From CAZEFK01 sp964511405 (lineage in GTDB: Bacteria > Pseudomonadota > Alphaproteobacteria > Elsterales > Elsteraceae): a stretch of 7,350 bases of DNA. Made by a program: the position numbers and the translations under genes. The stretch lies in the NCBI GenBank assembly GCA_964511405.1, contig CAZEFK010000290.1, positions 1-7,350 on the forward strand, given 5' to 3'. Below the pieces are notes generated by a model. The model was not told where the DNA came from and did no database searches. It saw only the letters and a program-made list of their open reading frames with translations. Below are positions 1-7,014 of the stretch, piece by piece (position 1 is the first letter of the stretch; the number at the start of each line of letters is the position of its first letter).

Positions 1-1226
1 GTCTGGCCGGCGATGTCGGTGATCAAGCGCACGACCTGACCGACGCGGCCGGCGCTCTCGGCCAGCGACCGGACCGTCCGGCCGGTCTCCTCGGACTCGG
101 CTATCGCTTGGCCGGCGATGCTGCGCGACCGCGTCACCTGCTCGCCGATCTCGCGGATGGAGGCCGCCAGCTCTTCGGTAGCCGTGGCGACGGTCTGCAC
201 ATTGGCCGAGGCATGCTCGGCCGCCGCGGCCACGGTGCTCGACTGCCCATGGGTCTGGTCGGCGGCCGCGGCCATGGACTGGGCGGTCGTGCGCAACTCG
301 GCCGCTGATGCGGCCAAGGTCTCGATCAGGCTGCCCACCTTGGCGCGAAACGCGTCGGCCAGTCGGGCCAGGGCGGCCTTGCGCTCGGCCTCGGCCTGCT
401 GCGTCTGCGCCGCCTGCGCGGCTTCCAGCCGCCGCATTTCAGCGGCGTTGTCCTTGAACACCTGCAATGCCTGGGCAAGCCCGCCGACTTCGTCGCGGCG
501 CTCGGTTCCGACAACCGCAACCGCCAGATCGCCGGCGGCGAGCCCGCGCATGGCTGCGGTCATAGCCTGCAGCGGCCGGGCGACGCTGCGCACCAACGCC
601 AGGCCGCCGGCCAGGGCGAGCGCCAGCGCGCCCGCGAGCATCGCCACGAGCGTCCACCGGCCTGAGCCGTACAGCGCGCGCGCTTGGTCGGCATCGGCGT
701 GCGTCCCCGCGACATTGAAATCGAAATCCTTGACCAGCGCCGAGACCGCGGCCTCGCCGCCGCGGCCGGCCTGCTGATAGACCGCCAGTGCCTGATCGGG
801 CCGACCGGCCTTCAGCAGCGGAATCGTGGCCGCCACGGTAGCGAGATAGGAGCCCTCCGCATGCTTGAACTCGTCATAGAGCGCCTTCTCGTCGGCCGAC
901 GATATGGTCGGAACATAGGCTTGGTCGTTGCGCTCGATCGTGGCGGTGAGCGCCGCCACCCCGGCCTCGAGCTTGGCGATCCCCTCGGCGTCGGGCCGTG
1001 TGGCCAAAGCGCGCCACATTTCGATCCGCAAGTCCTGGATCGCCCCCTTCATCGGATCGATGTAGACCAACGACTCGACGTAGTTGTCGACCATGTCGGC
1101 CGCAATCGCATTGAACGCGCCAAATTTATCGATCGCCACACCGCCGATCGCGGCCAGCACAACAAGCAGGATAAGGACTATCGAGCCAATCTTGAGCCGA
1201 ATGGCTAAATTGTTCCACGTCGACAT
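1..1226 (-). CDS. Methyl-accepting chemotaxis protein, N-terminal 408 residues (C-terminus beyond window)
   Basis: This is a transmembrane chemoreceptor that would sense a ligand in the periplasm and control the CheA kinase through CheW. The start is the ATG read from 1226 down, chosen because AAGGGG lies 8 bases upstream and because it places a hydrophobic segment at residues 12-32. The periplasmic part (about 33-189) is mainly helical and about the size of a four-helix-bundle (4HB_MCP) sensor domain. A second membrane segment spans about 190-213. A HAMP domain follows, with Arg-Pro-Leu at 217-219 and Asp-Glu-Val-Gly at 245-248. An Ala/Gln/Glu-rich coiled coil leads into the signalling domain, with the typical motif TEELAASIREI around 350-360. 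The window ends at ITDIAGQ, just before the conserved hairpin tip, so roughly 150 residues should be missing. The first codons include TTA and ATA, which are rarer in the neighbouring genes. The ligand cannot be predicted. No che genes are in view, so it may be an orphan receptor. Confidence 0.93.
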   Translation of the reverse strand, partial: MSTWNNLAIRLKIGSIVLILLVVLAAIGGVAIDKFGAFNAIAADMVDNYVESLVYIDPMKGAIQDLRIEMWRALATRPDAEGIAKLEAGVAALTATIERNDQAYVPTISSADEKALYDEFKHAEGSYLATVAATIPLLKAGRPDQALAVYQQAGRGGEAAVSALVKDFDFNVAGTHADADQARALYGSGRWTLVAMLAGALALALAGGLALVRSVARPLQAMTAAMRGLAAGDLAVAVVGTERRDEVGGLAQALQVFKDNAAEMRRLEAAQAAQTQQAEAERKAALARLADAFRAKVGSLIETLAASAAELRTTAQSMAAAADQTHGQSSTVAAAAEHASANVQTVATATEELAASIREIGEQVTRSRSIAGQAIAESEETGRTVRSLAESAGRVGQVVRLITDIAGQ

Positions 1227-1420
1227 TCTATCTTCCCCTTGTCTTTCTCGACGATCCGCAAGTTCGTCATGTCGACGAATTCACATGTTTTGCACCTGCA
1301 TCAAATCAGGCTTGGTCGCGATCAGCTATCGGAAATGCGAATCTTCGTTGCGTTATCCGCAACCGGCATGCGTGGGCCACTCCAGCGCGCTAAGGTGGCG
1401 CCGAACCACCTGCCGACGAG
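1227..1420. promoter_or_regulatory. Divergent intergenic region between the chemoreceptor and the MAPEG gene
   Basis: These 194 bases separate two divergently transcribed genes, so promoters in both directions are expected here. The segment is visibly richer in A and T than the flanking genes. I could not fix a convincing pair of -35 and -10 boxes on either strand. The best weak candidate for the chemoreceptor is TTGATG followed 17 bases later by AATTCG on the minus strand. An inverted repeat, GTTGCG-5 bases-CGCAAC, lies at 1347-1363 and could be an operator or a small hairpin. No coding potential with a plausible protein is seen. Confidence 0.35.
1232..1240 (-). promoter_or_regulatory. Ribosome binding site of the chemoreceptor gene
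   Basis: The minus strand reads AAGGGGAAG here. The AAGGGG core ends 8 bases before the ATG at 1226. It is a strong Shine-Dalgarno match and fixes the start of the chemoreceptor. Confidence 0.7.
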
Positions 1421-1801
1421 ATGCCAATGAGTTTCGCCCACGCCATGGTCCTGGTCGCAGCCCTGCTGCCCTATGTGACGGTGGCCCTCGCCAAGGCCGG
1501 CGCCCGCGGCTACGACAACGCCGAACCGCGCGTATCAGAGGCCAGGCTCACCGGCTGGCGCGCCCGCGCCAACGCCGCCCACGCCAATCATTTCGAAGCC
1601 TTCGCACCGTTCGCGGCGGCGGTGATCCTGGCCGAGTCCGGCCACGCCGCGCCGGCCACCATCGGCTGGCTGGCCGGGGCCTTCATCCTGCTGCGCATCG
1701 CCTATGTCGCGGCCTACCTGACCAACCGGGCGACCCTGCGCTCGACCCTCTGGGGGCTGGCCTTCGCCTGCGTGCTGGCGCTGTTCGGACTGGGGATCTA
1801 G
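1421..1801 (+). CDS. MAPEG family integral membrane protein
   Basis: This is a small membrane protein of 126 residues, the usual length of bacterial MAPEG (PF01124) members. The family includes microsomal glutathione transferases and prostaglandin or leukotriene synthases, and many bacterial members have no known substrate. Hydrophobic segments fall at about residues 5-24, 58-73, 79-99 and 109-125, giving the four-helix topology of the family. The polar stretch after the first helix has the family pattern RANAAHANHFEAFAPF at about 49-64. The start could be the ATG at 1421 or the in-frame ATG at 1427. The second has a slightly better ribosome site (GAG, 6 bases away), and the choice changes only two residues. 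The hydrolase gene begins 5 bases after the stop, so the two are probably one transcript. A glutathione-dependent detoxification role is possible but is family-level inference. Confidence 0.85.
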   Translation: MPMSFAHAMVLVAALLPYVTVALAKAGARGYDNAEPRVSEARLTGWRARANAAHANHFEAFAPFAAAVILAESGHAAPATIGWLAGAFILLRIAYVAAYLTNRATLRSTLWGLAFACVLALFGLGI

Positions 1802-1806
1802 CCCCC

Positions 1807-2685
1807 ATGACCCTCCTGCCCGGCTTCGTCCGCCGCCGGATCGATGCCGGCGGCATCGCGATCCAGACCGCCGTCGCCGGCCGCGGCCCGGCCGTGCTGC
1901 TGCTGCACGGCCATCCGCAGACCCTGGTGACCTGGCACCGCGTCGCGCCGCGCCTGGTCGACGCGGGCTTCACGGTGGTCTGCGCCGACTTGCGCGGCTA
2001 CGGCGACTCCGACAAGCCAGCCGGCGGCGCGGCCCATATCGCCTATTCCAAGCGCGCGATGGCGGCGGACCAGGTGGCCGTGATGCGCACCCTGGGTTTC
2101 GAGCGCTTCGCGGTGATCGGGCACGACCGCGGCGGCCGGGTCGCCCATCGGATGGCGCTGGACCATCCGGCGGCCATTGAACGGATCGCCGTGCTGGACA
2201 TCGCGCCGACCGCGACCATGTACGCCCGCACCGACCAGGCGTTCGCGACCCGTTATTTCTGGTGGTTCTTCCTGATCCAGCCCTATGATCTGCCGGAGCG
2301 GCTGATCGCGGGCGATCCCGAATTCTTCCTGCGCCGGCACCTCGATGCCCAAGTCAAGACGCCGGAGGCCATCGCGCCCGAGGTATTCCAGGAATATCGG
2401 CGCTGCTACCTCGATCCGGCGACCCGTCATGCCATTTGCGAGGACTACCGCGCCGCCGCCGGCATCGACCTGGAGCATGACGCCGCCGACGCCGACCGCC
2501 GGGTGGTCGCCCCACTGCTGGCGCTGTGGGGGGCAAAGGGCACCGTCGGCGCGCTCTACGACGTGCTGGAGACCTGGCGCGACAAGGCAGTGGACGTGCG
2601 CGGCCGGGCGCTTGATTGCGGCCACCTGCTGCAGGAGGAAGCCCCCGACGAGACAACGGCCGAGCTGCTGGCCTTCCTCGGCTGA
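1807..2685 (+). CDS. Alpha/beta hydrolase, haloacetate (fluoroacetate) dehalogenase-like
   Basis: This is a cytoplasmic alpha/beta-fold hydrolase of 292 residues that resembles fluoroacetate/haloacetate dehalogenases (DehH1/FAcD group) along its whole length. The oxyanion motif HGHPQT is at 34-39. The nucleophile elbow GHDRGG is at 105-110 with Asp107. Arg108 and Arg111 match the two arginines that bind the substrate carboxylate. The acid Asp131 lies in LDIAPT and the catalytic His273 in CGHLL. In the cap domain Trp153 and Tyr214 match two of the three halide-binding residues of FAcD. The third, a His in the characterised enzymes, is Trp152 here (FWWFF in place of WHWFF). The chemistry is probably ester-intermediate hydrolysis of a short 2-substituted carboxylate, but defluorination is doubtful. 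The annotated ATG at 1807 is 5 bases after the MAPEG stop, and a GGGGA inside the MAPEG end may serve as ribosome site. The reading frame stays open far upstream, but that extension overlaps the MAPEG gene and has no homologous look. An epoxide hydrolase is an alternative identity. Confidence 0.88.
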   Translation: MTLLPGFVRRRIDAGGIAIQTAVAGRGPAVLLLHGHPQTLVTWHRVAPRLVDAGFTVVCADLRGYGDSDKPAGGAAHIAYSKRAMAADQVAVMRTLGFERFAVIGHDRGGRVAHRMALDHPAAIERIAVLDIAPTATMYARTDQAFATRYFWWFFLIQPYDLPERLIAGDPEFFLRRHLDAQVKTPEAIAPEVFQEYRRCYLDPATRHAICEDYRAAAGIDLEHDAADADRRVVAPLLALWGAKGTVGALYDVLETWRDKAVDVRGRALDCGHLLQEEAPDETTAELLAFLG

Positions 2686-2720
2686 TCCCGCGCCGCGCGC
2701 CGTCCGCGCCGGATCAGCCG
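2679..2720. terminator. Inverted repeat spanning both convergent stop codons, candidate bidirectional terminator
   Basis: CGGCTGATCC at 2679-2688 is the exact reverse complement of GGATCAGCCG at 2711-2720. Inside, after one mismatch, GCGC at 2690-2693 can pair with GCGC at 2706-2709. The arms contain the TGA of the hydrolase (2683-2685) and the TGA of the HAD phosphatase (2714-2716, minus strand). A further 14-base palindrome, CAGCCGGCCGGCTG, lies at 2715-2728. There is no T-tract on either side, so it is not a classical intrinsic terminator. A stem that ends both transcripts or protects their 3' ends is plausible in GC-rich DNA. Confidence 0.45.
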
Positions 2721-3367
2721 GCCGGCTGCGCCAGCCTTGCGATCGCATCAGCGGTCTCGACCACGGCTTCCGCGCCGGCCTCGACCAGCTCGGCGATGGG
2801 ATGGTAGCCCCAGGCGACGCCGATGCCGCGCACGCCGGCCGCCCCCGCCATCAGCATGTCGAAGCTGGTGTCGCCGATCATCAGCGCCGCCGTCGGCGGC
2901 AGTCCGGTCTCGGCCAGCGCCGCCTGCAGCATCGCCGGATCAGGCTTGCCGGGATGGCAGTCGCCGGTCTGAAGCGTCTCGAACAGCGGCAGCAGGCCGT
3001 GCCGGCCCAGGGTCGCCTCCAGTCCCGGCCGGCCCTTGCCGGTGGCGATGCCGAGGCGGATGCCGGCCTGCCGCAGCGCCTCCAGCAGGTCGCCGATGCC
3101 GTCGAACAGCGGCTCGTCGCAGCGATGGCGGCCACCGCGGAAAGCGGTGCGGTAGCCTTCGACCAGGCCTTCGCAGATCGCCGGATCCAAGTCCGGGGCC
3201 AGGCGGCCGATCCCCTCGACCAGCGGCAGGCCGACGATGCGGCGGGTTGCGTCGAGGGTCGGCGGCGCCAGGCCGGCGGCGACGAATGCCGCGCCCAGGC
3301 AGGCGGCGATGGTGTGCTGGCTGTCGACCAGAGTGCCGTCGACGTCGAACACCACCAATTGGATCAT
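2714..3367 (-). CDS. HAD superfamily hydrolase (subfamily IA, phosphoglycolate phosphatase-like)
   Basis: This is a 217-residue cytoplasmic phosphatase of the haloacid dehalogenase superfamily. Motif I is FDVDGT at 7-12, with nucleophile Asp8 and acid/base Asp10. Motif II is the Thr of IATGKGR (Thr109). Motif III is Lys141 in GKPDP. Motif IV is GDTSFD at 165-170 with Asp166 and Asp170. A helical C1 cap lies at about 15-85. These features and the length fit the Gph/PGP-like subfamily, but the substrate cannot be read from the sequence. The ATG at 3367 overlaps the stop of the pseudouridine synthase gene as ATGA, which indicates translational coupling. The frame stays open upstream, but that part lies inside the upstream gene and lacks HAD character. 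It is the last gene of the minus-strand unit and ends 28 bases from the end of the converging hydrolase gene. HAD genes beside rluC are common in alphaproteobacteria, from general knowledge. Confidence 0.92.
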   Translation of the reverse strand: MIQLVVFDVDGTLVDSQHTIAACLGAAFVAAGLAPPTLDATRRIVGLPLVEGIGRLAPDLDPAICEGLVEGYRTAFRGGRHRCDEPLFDGIGDLLEALRQAGIRLGIATGKGRPGLEATLGRHGLLPLFETLQTGDCHPGKPDPAMLQAALAETGLPPTAALMIGDTSFDMLMAGAAGVRGIGVAWGYHPIAELVEAGAEAVVETADAIARLAQPAG

Positions 3368-4299
3368 TGCCCGAATCCCAGATAGCGGAAGGTCTCGGCC
3401 ATGTGCGCCGGCAGCTCGGCCGCGACCTCCAGGATGCCCTTGCGCGGATGCGGCAGCCGGATCCGCCGGGCGTGGAGATGCAGTTGCCGGGGCAGATCGG
3501 CGCCGGGCAGGGCCGCGCCCGGGCCGCCATATTTGCCGTCGCCCAGGATCGGGCAGCCGATCGCCGCGCAATGGACGCGCAGTTGGTGGGTGCGTCCGGT
3601 CTCGGGCTGGAGGCTGAGCCAGGCCGCCCGCTTGTGCGCCACCTCGACCGTCTCGTAGCGGGTCACCGCCGCCCGGCCGTCGTCGGGATTGCCTTCGACG
3701 CCGCGCGCGCCCTTGGACAGGGCCAGCTCGATGGTGCCGCGGCGCGGCTGCGGCACGCCGACCACCACGGCCCAATAGGTCTTCTCGGCATCCTTGCCCT
3801 TGAACGACGCCGCCAGGCGGCTGGCGGCCAGCGCCGTGCGCGCCAGCAGCAGCACGCCCGAGGTGTCGCGGTCGAGCCGATGGACCAGGCGCGGCCGCTC
3901 GGCGGCGCCCAGCCGCAGGGCGTCCAGCAGGCCGTCGAGATGCCGGGTGGTGCCGGTGCCGCCCTGGACCGCCAGGCCCGCCGGCTTGGCGATCGCCAGC
4001 ACGTCGTCGTCCTGGTGGATAACCAGCGACTGGAGCCAGGCGGCATCGCGCGCCGAGACCGGCGGCGGGCCCGCAGGTTCGGGCGCCGCGTCGGGATGGG
4101 TGACCTGCGGCGGCAGGCGGATCGCCTGGCCCGGCGCCAGCCGGTCCGCGGCCGCGGCGCGCTTGCCGTCGACCCGGACCTGGCCGGTGCGCAGCAGCTT
4201 CTCCAGCCGACCGTGGCCGAGCGCCGGGAAATGGCGCTTGAACCAGCGGTCGAGGCGGATATCGGCCTCATCAGGCGCGACGGTGCGGGTCTCGATCAT
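3364..4299 (-). CDS. rluC: RluA/RluC family 23S rRNA pseudouridine synthase
   Basis: This enzyme of 311 residues should convert specific uridines of 23S rRNA to pseudouridine. An N-terminal S4 RNA-binding domain spans about 13-62 (IRLDRWFKRHFP and following). The catalytic domain begins near 92, with KPAGLAVQGG at 105-114. The signature HRLDRDTSG is at 140-148, with Asp143 as the catalytic aspartate. The second family motif, GRTHQLRVH, is at 235-243. The S4 domain, the length and the wording of the KPAG and HRLDRDTSG motifs fit RluC better than RluA. In E. coli RluC modifies 955, 2504 and 2580, and the same sites are assumed rather than shown here. The start is the ATG at 4299, which overlaps the rarA stop as ATGA. 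An ATG 13 codons upstream would give an unrelated Ala/Arg-rich extension and is rejected. The gene's own stop overlaps the HAD start in the same way. Confidence 0.93.
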   Translation of the reverse strand: MIETRTVAPDEADIRLDRWFKRHFPALGHGRLEKLLRTGQVRVDGKRAAAADRLAPGQAIRLPPQVTHPDAAPEPAGPPPVSARDAAWLQSLVIHQDDDVLAIAKPAGLAVQGGTGTTRHLDGLLDALRLGAAERPRLVHRLDRDTSGVLLLARTALAASRLAASFKGKDAEKTYWAVVVGVPQPRRGTIELALSKGARGVEGNPDDGRAAVTRYETVEVAHKRAAWLSLQPETGRTHQLRVHCAAIGCPILGDGKYGGPGAALPGADLPRQLHLHARRIRLPHPRKGILEVAAELPAHMAETFRYLGFGQ

Positions 4300-5615
4300 T
4301 CCGTCGTCCCGCGCTTGTCGCGCTGGCGCTGCAGCCAATCCAGGCGCTTGGCGACCTCGCGCTCGTAGCCGCGCTCCGGCGGCTCGTAGAAGCGGCGGCG
4401 GGCCATGCCGTCGGGGAAATGGTTCTGGCCGGCAAAGCCGTCCGCATGGTCGTGGTCGTAGGCATAACCGGCGCCGTAGCCGAGATCGCGCATCAGGCGC
4501 GTCGGGGCGTTGACACTGTGCGCCGGGGGCGTCAGCGAGCCGGTCTCGCGCGCCGCCTGCCCGGCCGCCGCGAAGGCCGCATAGGCGGCGTTGGACTTGG
4601 GCGCGGTCGCGAGATACAGCACCGCCTCGGCGATGGCCAGTTCGCCCTCCGGGCTGCCCAGCCGCTCATAGGCCTGCCAGGCCGCGAGCGCCACAGCGGT
4701 GGCCTGCGGGTCGGCCAGGCCGATGTCCTCGACCGCCATGCGCAGCACCCGGCGCGCGATGTAGTGCGGGTCCTCGCCGCCCACCAGCATGCGCTGCAGC
4801 CAGTAGAGGGCGGCATCGGCATCCGAGCCGCGCACGCTCTTATGCAGCGCCGAGATCAGGTTGTAGTGCTCTTCGCGGTCCTTGTCGTAGACCGGGGCGC
4901 GGCGCTGCAGCACGGCGAGCAGGCCGGCGGTGTCGAGAGGCTCGGGCGGCGCCAGCGCGGCCGCCGCCTCGACCAGGTTCAGCACATAGCGGCCGTCGCC
5001 GTCGGCCAGCGCCAGCAGCGCCTCGCGGGCTTCGGGCTGGAGCGGCAGCGTCTTGCCCAGCAGCGCCTCGGCGCGGTCGACCAAGGTCAGCAGCGCGGCC
5101 GAGTCGAGACGCTTCAGCACGAAGACCCGCACGCGGCTGAGCAGCGCGGCGTTCAGCTCGAAGGACGGGTTCTCGGTGGTGGCGCCCACCAGCACCACGG
5201 TGCCGTCCTCGACATAGGGCAGGAAGCTGTCCTGCTGGGCGCGGTTGAAGCGATGCACCTCGTCGACGAACAGCAGCGTGCCGCGGCCAGCGGCGCGGCG
5301 CTCGCGCGCCTGCTCGAAGACCCGCCGCAGGTCGGCGACGCCCGAGAACACCGCCGACAGCGGCTCGAAGTCGAGATCGCTGGCCTGAGCCAGGGCGCGG
5401 GCAATGGTGGTCTTGCCGCAGCCCGGCGGCCCCCACAGCACCATCGAGGTCAGCCGCCCCGACGCCACCATGCGGCCGATCGGGCCGGCCGGCCCGAGCA
5501 AATGGTCCTGGCCGACGATCTGGTCCAGCCCCTGCGGGCGCAGCCGGTCGGCCAGCGGCCGCGGCGCCAGCTCGGCGAACAGACCCGGCTCGGCCACGGG
5601 CCGGGCGCGCTTCAT
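4296..5615 (-). CDS. rarA: Replication-associated recombination protein A (RarA/MgsA), AAA+ ATPase
   Basis: RarA is a clamp-loader-related AAA+ ATPase that acts at stalled replication forks and single-strand DNA gaps; it is the bacterial counterpart of WRNIP1/Mgs1. The protein has 439 residues, as usual for the family. The opening LADRLRP at 21-27 and IVGQDHLL at 33-40 are typical. Walker A GPPGCGKTT is at 62-70, Walker B LLFVDEVHRF at 114-123, and sensor 1 GATTENPSF at 144-152. Arg161 in LLSRVR is the likely arginine finger. Arg209 in GDGRYVLN lies in the lid. The C-terminal part has YDKDREEHYN at 243-252, SALHKSVRGSD at 255-265 and the tetramerisation region with PKSNAAY. The start at ATG 5615 overlaps the protease stop as ATGA; an upstream ATG at 5669 would add 18 Arg/Gly-rich residues and is less likely. 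The neighbours on both sides are also coupled by ATGA. Confidence 0.96.
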   Translation of the reverse strand: MKRARPVAEPGLFAELAPRPLADRLRPQGLDQIVGQDHLLGPAGPIGRMVASGRLTSMVLWGPPGCGKTTIARALAQASDLDFEPLSAVFSGVADLRRVFEQARERRAAGRGTLLFVDEVHRFNRAQQDSFLPYVEDGTVVLVGATTENPSFELNAALLSRVRVFVLKRLDSAALLTLVDRAEALLGKTLPLQPEAREALLALADGDGRYVLNLVEAAAALAPPEPLDTAGLLAVLQRRAPVYDKDREEHYNLISALHKSVRGSDADAALYWLQRMLVGGEDPHYIARRVLRMAVEDIGLADPQATAVALAAWQAYERLGSPEGELAIAEAVLYLATAPKSNAAYAAFAAAGQAARETGSLTPPAHSVNAPTRLMRDLGYGAGYAYDHDHADGFAGQNHFPDGMARRRFYEPPERGYEREVAKRLDWLQRQRDKRGTTE

Positions 5616-7006
5616 CCCGTCACCGTCACCGCCAGGGTGTCGGCGCCGCGCTTGACCACGATCCGCCAAACCCGGCCCGGCAGTGGCGCCACCCCCGTCA
5701 GCTGGCCCACCGCTGCGATGTCACGGTCATTGATGCGGGCAACGATGTCGCCGGGCTTGAGGCCGAGGCGCGCCGCCGGCGAGTCGGCTCGCACCTCGGT
5801 GACCACCACGCCTTTCAGGTTGACGTCCAGGCCCAGCTCGTCCGCCACCGCCGGCGACAGGTTGGCTGCGGTGGCGCCGGCCAGCGGACCGCTCTCCAGG
5901 AGCGTGCTGCTGCGGGGCGGCGTCTCGGGCGGCACGACCAGGGCCACGGGCAGGTCGAGGGTCCGGCCGTCGCGCATCACGGTGACGGTCACGGTCTTGC
6001 CGACCGGTTGGGTGGCGACGCGGAAACGCAGGGATTCCGGATCGTCGACGGTGCGGCCGTCGATGTCGGTGAGCACGTCGCCGCGCTTGAGTCCGGCCTT
6101 GTCGGCCGGGCCGGTGGGGAACAGCCGGTCGAGGATGACCCCGCGCGGCCGGTCCATGCCCAGCGACGCCGCCATCTCGGCGGTCACCGTCTGGCCGGAC
6201 GCGCCCAACCAGGGCCGGACGATGCGCCCGGTGGCCGAGGCATTCTCGATCACCGTGCGCACCATGTTGGACGGGATCGCGAAGCCGATGCCGATCGAGC
6301 CGCCGCTCCGGCTGTAGATCGCGGTGTTCACGCCGGCGAGCTTGCCGTCCAGGGTGACCAGGGCGCCGCCCGAGTTGCCGGGATTGATCGCGGCATCGGT
6401 CTGGATGAAGAAGCCGTAGTCGTTGATGCCACGGGCGGTGCGCGCCAGCGCCGAGACGATGCCCGAGGTCACGGTCTGGCCGACACCGAAGGGATTGCCG
6501 ATCGCCAGCACCAGGTCGCCGACCTCCAGGTCGTCGCTGTCGCGCAGATCCAGGGAGGGCAGCGGATCCCGGCCGGCGTCGATCTTCAGCACCGCAAGGT
6601 CGGTCTTGTCGTCCGAGCGCAGGAGCTTGGCGTCGAACTCCCGCCGGTCGGCCAGCACCACCCGGATCTCGTCGGCGTCCTTGATGACATGGTGGTTGGT
6701 CACGATCAGGCCGTCGGGCCGCACGATCACGCCCGAGCCCAGGCTGTTCTGGATGCGATCCTGAGGCACGCCGAAGGGCGAGCGGTCGCCGAAGAACTGG
6801 CGGAACATCGGATCGGCGAACAAGCCCTGGGCGCGCACGGCGCGCTTGGCGAAGATGTTGACCACCGCCGGCTGCGTGCGGTGGACCACCGGGGCAAAGC
6901 TGAGCTGGATCTGCTCGCGGCTGTCCGGCGCCGCCTTGGTCGCGGCGATGGCTTCAGGCGCGGCGACAGCCAGGGCCAGGGCAAGGACAAGAGGGAAGCG
7001 AGGCAT
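5612..7006 (-). CDS. HtrA/DegP-family periplasmic serine endoprotease with two PDZ domains
   Basis: This 464-residue exported protease and chaperone would act on misfolded proteins in the periplasm. The N-terminus is a short basic start, a hydrophobic core (LVLALALAVAA) and an Ala-X-Ala-type cleavage region near 20-23, so it is a Sec-type signal peptide. The trypsin-like domain spans about 35-260. His106 in TNHHVI, Asp136 in TDLAVLKI and Ser212 in NPGNSGGAL form the complete catalytic triad. A flexible LA-like loop (about 58-86, FADPMFRQFFGD) precedes the core. PDZ1 is about 263-355 (IGRP-like start RPWLGA) and PDZ2 about 395-462 (LKPGDIVARIN). The start at ATG 7006 is preferred because GGAGA lies 8 bases upstream and it starts directly at the signal peptide. 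The ATG at 7057 would bury the signal behind 17 Arg-rich residues. The length fits DegQ/DegS-like or DegP members, and the exact orthology is open. It is the first gene of the coupled four-gene unit. Confidence 0.95.
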   Translation of the reverse strand: MPRFPLVLALALAVAAPEAIAATKAAPDSREQIQLSFAPVVHRTQPAVVNIFAKRAVRAQGLFADPMFRQFFGDRSPFGVPQDRIQNSLGSGVIVRPDGLIVTNHHVIKDADEIRVVLADRREFDAKLLRSDDKTDLAVLKIDAGRDPLPSLDLRDSDDLEVGDLVLAIGNPFGVGQTVTSGIVSALARTARGINDYGFFIQTDAAINPGNSGGALVTLDGKLAGVNTAIYSRSGGSIGIGFAIPSNMVRTVIENASATGRIVRPWLGASGQTVTAEMAASLGMDRPRGVILDRLFPTGPADKAGLKRGDVLTDIDGRTVDDPESLRFRVATQPVGKTVTVTVMRDGRTLDLPVALVVPPETPPRSSTLLESGPLAGATAANLSPAVADELGLDVNLKGVVVTEVRADSPAARLGLKPGDIVARINDRDIAAVGQLTGVAPLPGRVWRIVVKRGADTLAVTVTG

Positions 7007-7014
7007 GGGACGGG

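Noticed and set aside
118..777. 219-residue plus-strand open frame rich in Ala and Ser
   Set aside because: It is the antisense shadow of the chemoreceptor coiled coil, whose HAMP and signalling motifs are clear on the minus strand.
1084..1806. Open frame continuing upstream of the hydrolase, giving a 533-residue plus-strand product
   Set aside because: The upstream part runs antisense to the chemoreceptor, through the intergenic region and across the MAPEG gene in another frame, and has Arg/Pro-rich low-complexity content. The hydrolase fold begins at the ATG at 1807.
3368..3775. N-terminal extension of the HAD phosphatase
   Set aside because: The extension lies within rluC in another frame and lacks domain features. 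The HAD motif FDVDGT begins 6 residues after the ATG at 3367, as usual.
2737..4368. 543-residue plus-strand open frame opposite the HAD and rluC genes
   Set aside because: Arg/Pro/Ala-rich translation without motifs, fully antisense to two well-supported coding regions.
5616..5669. 18-residue N-terminal extension of RarA
   Set aside because: It is Arg/Gly/Asp-rich and lies inside the protease gene. The ATGA overlap gives a better start at 5615.
4419..6317. 632-residue plus-strand open frame opposite rarA and the protease
   Set aside because: It is antisense to two genes with complete catalytic motifs. Its product is Gln/Arg/Gly-rich with no recognisable domain, as expected of a shadow frame in GC-rich DNA.
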